Shown here one piece after another: positions 1 through 10,568 of a stretch of DNA of 64,000 nt. Positions within the stretch are counted from its first letter, which is position 1, and every line of letters begins with the position of its first letter. This stretch comes from Marthasterias glacialis. Taxonomy: Eukaryota; Echinodermata; Asteroidea; Forcipulatida; Asteriidae. The notes beneath the pieces were generated by a model, which ran no database searches, was not told the DNA's origin, and was given only the letters and a program-made list of their open reading frames with translations. The stretch spans positions 12,484,174-12,548,173 of the forward strand of contig OU452223.1 in the NCBI GenBank assembly GCA_911728455.2. The letters run 5' to 3'. The position numbers and the translations under genes were made by a program.

Positions 1-285
1 CTGTTTTCCCAGGGGCCATTACCACCTACTCCTGGGGCTGAAACAGAGTTACCCCTCTTTACAGTCCGTAAGGATGTAGTCTTGGGTATCATCCATCAGA
101 AGCCTGGCTGGTAGAGCAGAAAGCTCTACCTCCCCAACTTTTACGAGGCAATTACGGTTAAGTGCCTTGCTCAAGGACACAAGTGTCGCGACCGGGACTC
201 GAAACCCACACTCCGATGACTCAGCCACCAGAGCTTGAGTCCCACGCACTAACCACTCGGCCATGACACGCCACGAAAGTGCTAT
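1..285 (-). mobile_element. tRNA-headed SINE (family A, body 1), extends left of window
   Basis: The reverse strand has a tRNA-like head with box-B-like GGTTTCGAGTCCCGG-type sequence around 186-210 and the constant CTTGTGTCCTTGAGCAAGGC. The body GGGGCTGAAACAGAGTTACC matches 42448-42590. Confidence 0.7.
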
Positions 286-294
286 GTGCATTCA

Positions 295-565
295 GGTTGG
301 CTCAGTGGTTTCTTCCCAGCCTTTCACCTCCTTAACCAGAGCCTCAAATGTGTGGATTGGGTCTTCAGTCCCTACCTCATTTGGTGGGTTCCCACCCCCC
401 TCCTCCCCATTTTGAATTTTCCTGCCACATCTCAAACTGACATTACTTCATAATCGTCTCTACACAGGTATCGGGTTTTGACATTACTTCTTAATCGTCT
501 CTACACAGGTATCGGGTTACAGTTCTAGTCTCTTTTTGAGGGTCCCATGGTTTCATTGCAGGAAA
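295..565 (+). repeat. Decayed family E SINE plus short local duplication
   Basis: AGGTTGGCTCAGTGGTTTCT and TTGGGTCTTCAGTCCCTACC resemble family E. ATCGTCTCTACACAGGTATC occurs twice (450-470 and 493-512). No gene is seen between position 1 and the CCT2 exon at 760. Confidence 0.5.
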
Positions 566-759
566 GATATATAACAATATCATAATCATTTCTTGAAAAT
601 GTGTCTATATTTTAATGATTTACTGTGAATAACTTACTCAGTTGTTTGGTGATCATACGTCTAATTTTCACGAATTGTCATCTTTCAGATAATAAAAGCA
701 AATATGTTGAATCAGAGTATATTTTTATTTCTGAAAAAAAGCAACGGCTTTTGCTCAAC

Positions 760-3700
760 CCACCAATCATGATTTCTTCAATGAGATCGCAATGCCCAAG
801 CTTCACCAAGTCTGGGTTGTCAAAGGTGGAAACGATTTCACCCCCAGTAACGAGTGCTAGACGTTCAATGCCATCAAAATCTGCATGCTCTATGGCCATC
901 ACACCACCGTCAGCAAAAAGCTGCTCTGGGTAGTTGTAGATAAGTTGCCTGAGAAAAAAAACCAAAAACCCAACAAATTGTAAAATATTTTTTACTGTTA
1001 ATTAACTGAGCAGGTGCCACCTGAAAAAATATGTCCATAAAATAAACATTGACTTTTTGAAAGCAAGTTTCACTGTTTACTTGGTATATACTTGTTTGTG
1101 TATTCACCTGTTGATGAAGACATTGATGTCATGCTTGAGGATTTTTTGCACTTTTTGTTTCATCTTCTCCTTCTCGGCCAGTTCAATTTCAGCAACTTTG
1201 CCCATGCCATCCACGCGAACTCTGGAACCGAACACCTAAAAATAACAAAGAATGACATTTCCAATCAATTGAGAATTTCAGCTCGTACGGATAGTGACGT
1301 TGTACCCCAATGCTTCGCGTATTCTACTTTGCCAGGACTCGATTTCACAAAGAAATCAGATTCATCTTAAGATGAGTTGTCAGAATTGCCATAGTGATTT
1401 GTATTGTGACATCACACTTTGCTTAGCAATTAAGATTCATTTGCACTGAAGATCAATCTTAGCTCTTTGTTAAATCAAGCCCAGGGCTGGATTTCACAAA
1501 GCATTAGGAATCATCTTAAGATGAGTTGTCAGAATTGCCATAGTGATTTGTATTGTGACATCACACTTTGCTTAGCAATTAAGATTCATTTGCACTGAAG
1601 ATCAATCTTAGCTCTTTGTTAAATCAAGCCCAGGGCTGGATTTCACAAAGCACTAGGATTCATCTTAAGATGAGTTGTCAGTATTGCCATTGTGCTTCGT
1701 ATTGTGACATCACACTTTGCAAGGCAATCTAACGATTGATACACATCTTAACCCTTACCTTTCACCATACCACACAGTGTTATATGCCCAGTCCAACACC
1801 ATACAACACTTATCAATGTGAGTGGCTTGCCCCAAGCAACAAGATCCATATGTGGATACTGTTGTGTTGTGCAACAACACACACACACACATGGGAGGAA
1901 GCCACAGAATTCCCTGTGCAACATAGTACAACACAGTTTTAGCACTGTTGGATCTTATTTTGTAAGGCAAGGTTAGAGTTGAGATCAATCTAAGCTCTTT
2001 GTGAAATCGGTCCCAGCAATAAATCACTGGTAGAACTGACCTTGATTTTATCTGTATCCATTGCCGTGTTTGCGACGAGGATGCGTGCGTTTTCAATACG
2101 CTTGGGTTGGTTGACACCAATCTTCTTGTCCAATAGGAATCCAGGTTCTAGATATGAGTCGCTCATGTTGCCTCCAAGCTTCTTGATGATCTGGATGGCC
2201 TGTAGGTCAGTTTTGCCCTGCACAAAAAAGAAGACACAAAAATCTTCAAAACTTTTTTTTTTCAGAACAACAATTTGCCAATGTATCTTTGAACGAGTCA
2301 GTTGGTGAATACAAGTATGATTTGAAACTTTGCATGGTGGGGAATTAATTTAGAAACTCAGGTTTGCAGTAACACCAAGTAATTATTGTTCTAAAGACTT
2401 AAAGTGGTGTTACAACTTGATGTTTCAAGCAGTACTCTCCGATCATCTTCCGGAAAAAGGCTTCCAGCTTTTCCCTAGAAGATGATCAGAGCATACTGAT
2501 CGAAATGTTGAGATGTTACATCATCAGTTCTTTTTAGAACCATCGCAGCTCATCGGACAGATTATTTACTTGGTGTTACCACAAACTTTAGTTTCCAGAC
2601 AAATCAAAAGTTGATACATCCCAACTGCACAGACCAGGATGTTTCAGACTGCCTCTATCACAACTCCAGGGTAGGTATGAGACAGTATCCAGTACCTAGG
2701 CCTTGCATGGGTTGGAAGAGGGATCATCAAACCCTATTAAGAAAGTTGGATCTACAACTACCTTGCTACCCCTGAGGAAGCCCTTTTTAAACCAAGGGAT
2801 GATCTTCAAGTTCTTCACTACCTGGGGCTTACATGGGTAGGGAAGAGGGATCATCAAACCCTAAGAAAGTTGGATCTACAACTACCTTGCTACCCCTGAG
2901 GAAGCCCCTTTCAAACCAAGGGATGATCTGCAAGTTCTTCACTACCTGGGGCTTGCATGGGCTGGGAAGAGGGATCATCAAACCCTAAGAAAGTTGGATC
3001 TACAACTACCTTGCTACCCCTGAGGAAGCCCCTTTCAAACCAAGGGATGATCTGCAAGTTCTTCACTACCTGGGGCTTGCATGGGTAGGGAAGAGGGATC
3101 ATCAAACCCTAAGAAAGTTGGATCTACAACTACCTTGCTACCCCTAAGGAAGCCCCTTTTAAACCAAGGGATGATCTGCAAGTTCTCACCTTAAGTCTTA
3201 GCACAGCGTCCACACAGAGATTAGCAAACATCACCCTACCCTGTTGTACAATCTTGGAGCTGAGTGTTGTCATGGCGATGTTGAAGAGATCCTTGCGAAA
3301 CTTCTCTGAATCAGCGCTGTTGTCAAAATAAGTAAGGTCAAACATTAGGAGATATGACTGATTATAATGTATCATATGTGTTCATGGAACTCAAACAGAG
3401 TGATCATGACCTCCATTGCCCTGTCTTAAACTTTGGGTGACCTTTTTTTTTAACACTTCGCAAAGACATTCTGGTACCCTAATCAATACATGGTTTTAAA
3501 ATTGAAGACAAATTGCATTTTCCAATTAACGCCCCAGCTAAACATTGGTAAGAAAAACATAACTGTTTACAGATTTGCATTTACCATACATGGTATAAAG
3601 ATAATGATGGTAGAAAACTTTCCTTGAAACATTTCTGCCTGAAGTGTTATCGTTTTTGAAATAATAAATGAAATAAGACCCAAAAATAGTTTTCGTCTCA

Positions 3701-6700
3701 GTGAGACGAAAACGCTGCCTATAGGAATGCGTACAAAAATGCTGGATGCATTCTTACCGTTTTCCCGCAAATAAAACAACGAAATGAGCTGACATTTTTA
3801 CAGGTTGGTTTTATTTCATAAACCTTGATTTGTGCAAAGAATGGAAGTGTTTACAGTCAGTTTACCAATGTTGAGTTGGGGTTTCAAAGGAATGATTTTT
3901 CTAGGCGTAGGAATGCCAATAATAAATTAACAGAAATTCTCCTTCAAAGACTTTTCCTCTTCTTCAAACAAACAAAAACATTGATTTATCTAGCCATACT
4001 ATCCTTCATACAGTATTGCTATCCTAATGTCAGTTTGTCCTCTAAAAACCTCCTATACACAGGTACCACAGACTGCCACAAAGCACCATACCTTCATAGG
4101 GCATATGGGTTTCTGTTGTTTGTACAGATGGTATTATGTTGAAGCCCCATGACTTGTGTACTGTGGACTTAGTCTCCACAGACTCCTGTGGTATTTTGTG
4201 GTTGGGAAGGAGAGTGCACCAATAGTTAAAACTGGCTATGTACCTGTTGTCCATTGCGACTTGTGTCAAGGCCTTGTCGGCGACTGCCACAGCCTTCCTC
4301 CAGCCCGTGATGATGGTCTGTGGGTGCAGCTTTTGTCCAACCAGTTGCTCCGCTTCCTGATGTCATGAAGATAAATAGATAAAAAAAAAATAAACACTCA
4401 CAAAATCCCATTTAACAGATGGAATGTTTGCTCACAATAAAATACCCTCTCAAAAATCAGGCATGTTCTAGGTGCGAAAGAACGATCCCGTAGGCATGTG
4501 CCCACAATCCAGTAAACCACCGGGACGTTCTGCTGGACCGTGACATTGTGCCGAACTAACAATCCTACACTATTGAATACGCGCGTTAGCATTTTTAAAT
4601 GGAACTTTCCAGCAGTCCATCAGACCAGTCTGTGTACGCGTGTCGGAATACTTAACCAATCCAATCAGAACATTCCTACCGTTCGGACTTCTGAGACGCT
4701 CCTTTAAATCTACCTATGCCTTTCTTTCGTCACTATCCAAACTTAGCTAAAACAATGTATCTTCACCTGTCTGCCTTCTGTAATATTGGTTGCTTTTAAC
4801 CATTTGTTTATATTGATCCAATTCACGTGACATCATCATCACATGGTTGCACCATTTTGGAAGTCAGTTTCCCTGTCTGTTACACACTGTGTAGAGAGCA
4901 TTTTAGGCGACGTGCGTGTTTACACGCCCACCATATCTTTACATGCAGTGTGACTCCCAAAATGGCAGACCATGGGCAGACAGTAGCCACATGTGACTTC
5001 AGTTTGAGGGTTCTTTTTCTAAAGGTATCTACATCTCTGCCATAAATATTTATAGAGGCCATTTCGCACCAAGCAAAAGCCACGGTGAAAAAGTCATGGA
5101 AATGAATTTGAATTGGATTGTAGAAATCAGGGCCCAATTTCACGGCGCTGGTTACCAAATAATTCTGTGCTTACGGCGCACTGTAAAGTGCGTATTTCTA
5201 TGAGCCGCAATAGAGCAAAAGCGCAGAACTCCACGGTAAGCATTGCCATGAAAATGGGCAAAGTTCAGTATGAAGCTACCAATGAACATTGTCAGGACCA
5301 TTTCCTATAGGACTTACCCTAAGCAGCTCACAGGCAAGTACAGTTACAGACGTTGTTCCATCACCAACTTCATCATCTTGCACCTTGCTTATTTCTGGGT
5401 AAGCAGGAAATCAATAATAAATGTGAACCATCCATTTAATAATCATTACACCTACAAACTATGAATAGCCCCTTTTTCGCTTTCGTAGCGTGTCGTGGCC
5501 GAGGGGATCTCGAGCATTGAACTCAAGTTCTGATGGACGAGTCATCAGAGTGTGGGTTCGAATCCCGGCTGTGACACTTGTGTCCTTGAGCAAGACACTT
5601 AACTATAATTGCTTCTCATCACATGGTAGTAAATGGGTACCTGCGAGGGTAGAAATTGTTTATGTGCATGGTAACATGTGTGCTCAGTTGGGTACCAGTG
5701 CTGCAGCGGTTGAGATGGTTTTAGGAATGCTTTGGGGCCAATGAACAGTGTTAGTAATAGTGTTAAGGCGCTTTGATAAAATTGGTAGGTATCGCCAGTA
5801 GGCTGAATGCAATTAATCCCATTTGCTACAATTTTTTTTTGGCCGAAGTGCCACAGACCATGTCACCTTGTTTATCAAACAAGTGATCTTGTTGCAATCC
5901 AGAGCATTTGCTGGCAGGCAAGCTACTATTAACACTATTATTCATGGTTTGTTTTAATTCAAACTTGTCGCCAGAGGTCAAATTGCATTGAATTGTACAT
6001 AATTGAAACAGTAAATTTTCAAACGGTCAAATGGTAAATTCACCAGGCAAGACAAGAGAAACATTTATGATTAAATGTATATAAAACTTAAAGCAATTGT
6101 GTCACAGTTCACAGGTCATAAGGAAAAAATTTACAATTTGTATCATCAGGTCTACCAAAGTAATGTTTGAAGCTTCGCATGGTGTGGATAAGTTTTTTTT
6201 CTAGTACATATAATTCTTGCAGTTACAACCATGTGAACATTAGGCTAGTGAACATTTTGGAAGTAGTGTCGGCTCGGAGAAGAGGCGGTGGTTTCTTCTT
6301 GAAATTTTAAACAGTGTACTTTGCTCGTCTTCAGGAGAACAAACCAACAGCTCTTCTCAGAGCCAACAATCATTCCAAAAGAGATGTTCATATGGTCGTA
6401 TTTGCAAGATTTACTAGAAACTGTTACTTCCTACCACATAATATATTAGGAGTAAAGATATTAAGCTTGACTTACCGACAAGGATCTTGCCGGCTGGGTT
6501 ATCAATACCAATTGATCTCAAAATGGTGGCTCCGTCATTTGTCACTGTCAGGGGGCTGTTAGGATTGGTTGACTGAAGAATCTTGTCCTAAAATGAACCA
6601 ACGAACAGAATTTTTGCCGTCATGTACAGGTTTGCTCAATCATTGAATAAACCCAATTAATCTCAAACCCTCATATGGACTAAAAGAAACAACCCTAACC

Positions 6701-9700
6701 CTCATGGATCCTCCAAAATCCTCTTCATGAATTGGTGGATTTCCGAGCATTAAAGGGGCTGTGTCGTCATGATTATAGCAGGCCTGTGGCTGTGCATGGA
6801 AAGATGAACTCTCACCCAGTTACTGCACACACGCACGCTTGTGGTCAAATCACAAAGGGTGCAGTCTTTGTCAAACTGTGATGTGACCGCCGGTGTGCAC
6901 GTGCTCATAGTAACTGGGTTATTCCATTTACTGCTGTTATCCTGACGACACAGCCCCTTTAAGGGATGTAGGCCCAAACAACAAATGCTCATTAATGGGT
7001 CAGGCATTCCAATCTTATCCAAGTCCAAACATGTTGGTGTGGAGTGGCATAGGAGTGGAGGCTAGTGGAGGATTGAGGTCACCTGTAGGCAAGTGGGCCA
7101 AGGGAGTAAAAGTTAACCCTCACACTTTGCATAAAATTTGCCACATGAATGCTAGTTAAACAATCTGAGGGCCAGTCAGAATTCTATCCAAGTGGTCTGG
7201 CTGGCTACTTGAAAAGCATCCCTACTTAACATGAAATATAGACCAGTGAAAAAGCCGGCAGACTAGTGAAATGACAAGCTACATGTAACTGGTCCGGCTG
7301 GCCGGCCACTGGAAAATCTAAGGTCAAACCCTGTGAGGGAAATGTTAATTTGTAATGGAACATATCAAGGGGCACCGGGGCAATGACCAGGAAGTATCAG
7401 GCCACTGTGATGTATATGGCTCGATGGTGAATTAAGCACCAATTTTGTCTACATACTTGTACATATGCAGACTATACTAAGCAGAAGTACAGGTTACCAG
7501 CCCTGCCCACTGATTGATTCCCTGGTACTTAGTGCTAAGCAGAAAACTGTTTTATTGCTTAGCAGTTTTACTAAAGCCCAGATGGTATGGTATATCTCAC
7601 CATTCCCTTTGGCCCCAGTGTACTCTTGATGAGATCACCGATGGCTATAGCTCCAACAAACGACGACAGACGCGCCGTCTCTGCTTTCTCCTCTTCTGCA
7701 TTTTGCTTCAGGATTTGAACTGGTGAAAACTAAATTAAAAAAAGAAAAGAAGAAAAAAGGAAAAGACATCTCATTATCACAGGGGTGAGAGTCATTGTTG
7801 GCAAGAAGGTCTGAAACTACGATCCAATTTTGGGGGATTATGCTGAGCTTTTGGCATTTCCACCTTTTGGTATCTTCTGTTAGTTATACATTTCTGTTTT
7901 CAAGGATCTTTTGGGAACAAAATTCTCTGCACTACGGTAAATCAAGTCATCAATTGTTTTCCGTTATCCCATTCCCTTGTGTTGCGCCATCTGGTCATAG
8001 TGTAAACGGCATACAACTACTGGTCTACTTGGCTACAACTCTAGCATCCACTTCATAATGTGCTCGGCAAACTGACTGCCGTTTTTCTCCCGTCATATAA
8101 TTGGTCTGAGCCAGGGTTTCTCCTGGCTTTTTGAGGCAGCGATGTGGTTTAACTTTTTTTTGACTGAGTACAAAAAATATACATGTGGCAAAAAGCAATA
8201 TGCAAGGAACACCATCGCATAGTCACGCCGTACACGTGAAGGTGGTAAAATAATTTATTTTTTATCATATAACAAAAATCGTTTATCTCAGGGTGCACAA
8301 ATTTAAAGTTCACCATAAAGTCGTATTAACACTATGAGGATTGCGTGTTCGCTGATGCCCTGACATGCACATTGTCTTGTGCTGTCGACGCAGGATACCA
8401 GCTGTACGGCGTGCGTGCTCGGCCAACCAAATGGAACTACATAGCTGGCATCCTGCGTTGACTGCACAAGACAATGTGCAAGTCAGGGCATCAGCGAACA
8501 CGCAATCCTCGTATAAGGAAACAGTCGTTGAGTATCGCATGACTATCAGTAGTAAAATGGCGATTGTAACGGCTGCATTTGAGGATAGTGGGTTAAAAAA
8601 TCATCGATTTGGAGGACAGAAAGTGATCGTAAGTACAATTAAATGCATCTTTGGTACTCCTAGAACTATGAGGTTCGTTCCGCTATCGTCTCCACGAGCC
8701 TCATAGAGTGACATGTACAAAATCCTATTCGAAACTTTCTGCCCTTCACATTTACATGGCTACAGTTCTTTTTTGTAATCAGATCTCGCCAAAACTAGGC
8801 TCTATGTGTTCTTTCAACTCTCATCGAGCGTTGCACGGGTCCAGAAAATCCACTCCACAAACTAAACGTTGTTAAAAAGGGATAAATTCTCACCGTAACT
8901 CAGATCCCATTCAAACAGTATTGCAACAAATATGGCGGCCGGAGCTGCAAAATTAACTGGTATGCTGCTATGCGGTGCGCTGGTCCTATGGGCTGGTTCC
9001 GCGTACCAGTTAATTTTGCAGCTCTGGCCGCCATATTTGTTGCAATACTGTTTGAATGGGATCTGAGTTACGGTGAGAATTTATCCCTTTTTAACAACGT
9101 TTAGTTTGCGGAGTGGATTTTCTGGACCCGTGCAACGCTCGATGAGAGTTGAAAGAACACATAGAGCCTAGTTTTGGCGAGATCTGATTACAAAAAAGAA
9201 CTGTAGCTATGTAAATGTGAAGGGCAGAAAGTTTCGAATAGGATTTTGTACATGTCACTCTATGAGGCTCGTGGAGACGATAGCGGAACGAACCTCATAG
9301 ATCTAGGAGTACATCTTTGGTATCTTGAAAAGCCAGTGGGCGATTTTCCAGCAATTCTGTTCAGTCTTTGTAGTCATTTTGGCCGCGCTAGTACGACCGA
9401 CAATGTCAAAAAAATTTAAAAAGGTAGTACAGCGCCCCAGTTACTTGGTGGTCTACAGCACAACAACATCCATTTAAAATCTATACAAAAAACCTTAGTT
9501 AGTAAGAAAGTGGCAGTCGGATATGGGTACTTTTCCAATATTTTATATAACTAAGTATTCCTTTCTAAGCCTAGTTTGCAATCGTTCACAACCGTATACG
9601 CTACAAAGTACAACCACACATGGATGGAGGTAAAAATACCAAACCACCGTCCAAATTGTCATAACGTGACTCGTGAGATTTTAATATGCGTTTGTCCGGT

Positions 9701-9823
9701 TACCGGGCAACAGTTATATTTTCACAATATCTCGAATGAAAGATGAATTCATCTTCTACTGAAGAACTATTTCTAGCTTTTATACACTTACTCAATCGAT
9801 AAATGCCACAATAAACTTACCAT
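760..9823 (-). CDS. CCT2: T-complex protein 1 subunit beta (CCT-beta), 5' nine exons, 3' end outside window
   Basis: CCT2 is one of eight subunits of the cytosolic TRiC/CCT chaperonin, an ATP-driven ring that folds actin, tubulin and WD-repeat proteins. Exons in transcript order: 9821-9823 (ATG only), 7601-7729, 6476-6587, 5318-5394, 4244-4356, 3190-3316, 2041-2217, 1108-1235, 760-948. All have GT/AG borders and the phases join into 351 open codons, about two thirds of the usual ~535. Visible group II chaperonin signatures are GPKGMDK across exons 2/3, VTNDGATIL in exon 3, and [11 protein letters not shown] in exon 4 with the catalytic Asp-Gly-Asp-Gly-Thr. The [15 protein letters not shown] segment in exon 7 and [14 protein letters not shown] across exons 8/9 are specific to the beta subunit. 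Exon 9 ends in codon phase 2 at a GTTGAG donor. The remaining apical, intermediate and equatorial parts must lie left of position 1. It is divergent from the WD-repeat gene starting at 10569. Confidence 0.96.
1332..2014. repeat. Three tandem copies of a 149-bp TIR element (family M3)
   Basis: Units start at 1332, 1481 and 1630 (CCAGGG/ACTGGATTTCACAAAG). The third is interrupted from about 1750 to 1975 by unrelated CA-rich sequence and ends CTTTGTGAAATC near 2010. The ends GATTTCACAAAG and CTTTGTGAAATC are inverted. It lies in the CCT2 intron between exons 8 and 7. Confidence 0.8.
2300..2600. repeat. Dispersed repeat with inverted ends, shared with 6160, 14010, 21065 and 40890
   Basis: TTTGCATGGTGGGGAATTAA with GGTTTGCAGTAACACCAAGT at left, TTACTTGGTGTTACCACAAA at right. 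Short partial copies at 6165-6330, 14015-14160, 21065-21140 and 40975-41090 share the GCGGT(A/G)(A/G)C(A/G)CCA words. Family unknown. Confidence 0.5.
2692..3189. repeat. Tandem array, 124-bp unit, four copies, abutting a CCT2 splice donor
   Basis: The marker ACCTTGCTACCCCT recurs at 2760, 2884, 3008 and 3132 with an exact 124-bp period. The last copy runs into the exon 6 donor at 3188-3189, so the array includes sequence derived from that exon-intron border. Confidence 0.9.
3531..3883. mobile_element. TIR element family M2, copy 1
   Basis: About 350 bp with inverted ends CCCAGCT(C/A)AACATTGGT and CCAATGTTGAGTTGGGG. It shares its internal sequence (GGTAGAAAACTTTCCTTGAA, GTCTCAGTGAGACGAAAAC) with 15012, 20190 and 63816. 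Confidence 0.8.
4812..4997. mobile_element. TIR element family M16, copy 1
   Basis: Inverted ends near ATCCAATTCACGTGACATC and CACATGTGACTT, with inner CCATTTTGGAAGTCA and its counterpart ACTCCCAAAATGG. In the CCT2 intron between exons 5 and 4. Confidence 0.6.
5129..5252. mobile_element. Short palindromic MITE (family M5b), copy 1
   Basis: Begins GGGCCCAATTTCACGGCGCT. Inner GTGCTTACGGCGCACTGTAA matches 17927-18052. The right end is decayed. Confidence 0.55.
5488..5800 (+). mobile_element. tRNA-headed SINE (family A, body 2)
   Basis: Head GCGTGTCGTGGCCGAGG (A box region) and GGGTTCGAATCCCGGC (B box), then TGACACTTGTGTCCTTGAGC and the ACCTGCGAGGGTAGAAATTG body, ending in GTTAAGGCGCTTTGATAAAA. 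Confidence 0.85.
6750..6962. mobile_element. TIR element with TTAA ends (family M10)
   Basis: TTAAAGGGGCTGTGTCGTCA at left and TGACGACACAGCCCCTTTAA at right form perfect 20-bp inverted ends. TTAA at both edges suggests a TTAA-type insertion. CCT2 intron 2. Confidence 0.85.
8334..8513. mobile_element. 180-bp hairpin element (family M14)
   Basis: Arms of about 72 bp: GAGGATTGCGTGTTCGCTGA at left is mirrored by TCAGCGAACACGCAATCCTC at right, with a ~35-bp loop near 8402-8440. Placed 140 bp before the 657-bp foldback element in CCT2 intron 1. Confidence 0.85.
8655..9311. mobile_element. 657-bp foldback DNA transposon, copy 1, with 9-bp target duplication
   Basis: Perfect direct 9-bp duplication CATCTTTGG at 8646-8654 and 9312-9320 flanks an almost perfect inverted repeat. 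Arms are 8655-8962 and 9004-9311 (308 bp each), separated by a 41-bp spacer. The termini read TACTCCTAG / CTAGGAGTA. A 9-bp duplication with very long inverted repeats is typical of Mutator-like (MULE) non-autonomous elements. No coding capacity is seen. It sits in CCT2 intron 1. Confidence 0.93.
9699..9711. promoter_or_regulatory. Candidate RFX X-box (GTTACCGGGCAAC)
   Basis: The palindromic half-sites GTTACC and GGCAAC with a 1-nt spacer match the RFX X-box consensus that drives ciliary genes. The site lies in CCT2 intron 1 and about 870 bp upstream of the WD-gene ATG. If that gene is ciliary as its family suggests, this is a sensible place for an X-box. Chance occurrence cannot be excluded. 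Confidence 0.5.
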
Positions 9824-10568
9824 TTTTGCAAAATGTATGGTTAAATTTGATCAGAAATTCACGCCCCAATCACTTGTTATTTGGACGTTTCTGGAAGCTT
9901 TCTTCTCTGCTGGCCGGCTCGTGCGTGCACACATGTGCATTCAATGCGCATGCGATACAATCATCAAACACACTAATCGATTCTTCTTTTCCTTCAATTA
10001 TAAAGACCAAATAAATAGTATCGCATAAGAGGAATATTACAATTTAATTTTTATTAGTGAAAATAAAAAAAATAAGAATCGTGTCATTCAACATTATATT
10101 TATTATGTCGCTTTAAAGGGTTTTGGAAGCCGTGAAAAAACGAGGGGAAAAAAATATCAACTCTTTAGTAAAGGAATCGATATCAGCCTTCCTGCTTGAA
10201 AAAACGAAACACAAGCGGGCGCCCTTCATACGATACAGAAAAAGAGAGAAAAAAGAGAACGCTGTTACGTCACAAGAGGGCGTACTTAAAACGCGCGCCG
10301 CTTAAAGTTTTGTAATGTTTGTAAACAAACGAGTCAGCACGTTGGCATGTGGTTGTGAATCAAAGGCAAGGTGCCTTCATGTTTTGTGTATTATTTATTG
10401 TGTTTTTAAGGTAGAAACTGAGGTAAGAAATGTGACAGGAAATTTTATGATCAAGAGAAGAAACATTGAACAGAAAACGCGTCTCTAGTGTACTTTCAGG
10501 ACCGAATGGTCAAATACTTTCTTTTTAATGTGATGTCAATGTCATTGTCAGATTAATAGAGTGACAAG
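9824..10568. promoter_or_regulatory. Shared divergent promoter region between CCT2 and the WD gene
   Basis: Only 745 bp separate the CCT2 ATG (minus) from the WD-gene ATG (plus), so both 5' UTRs and core promoters must lie here. There is no convincing TATA box placed for either gene. A CRE/ATF-like TTACGTCA is at 10265-10272, beside a GC-richer patch (10282-10305). The rest is AT-rich. Transcription start sites cannot be set from sequence alone. Confidence 0.6.
10265..10272. promoter_or_regulatory. CRE/ATF-like site TTACGTCA
   Basis: The octamer matches a CREB/ATF half-consensus and lies in the 745-bp bidirectional spacer, about 300 bp before the WD-gene ATG. Motif match only. Confidence 0.3.

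Noticed and set aside
2692..3189. CRISPR-like array
   Set aside because: Units are contiguous 124-bp repeats without spacers, in a eukaryotic intron.
8365..8706. 113-codon open frame
   Set aside because: Runs through the M14 hairpin and into the 657-bp element; no conserved protein pattern.
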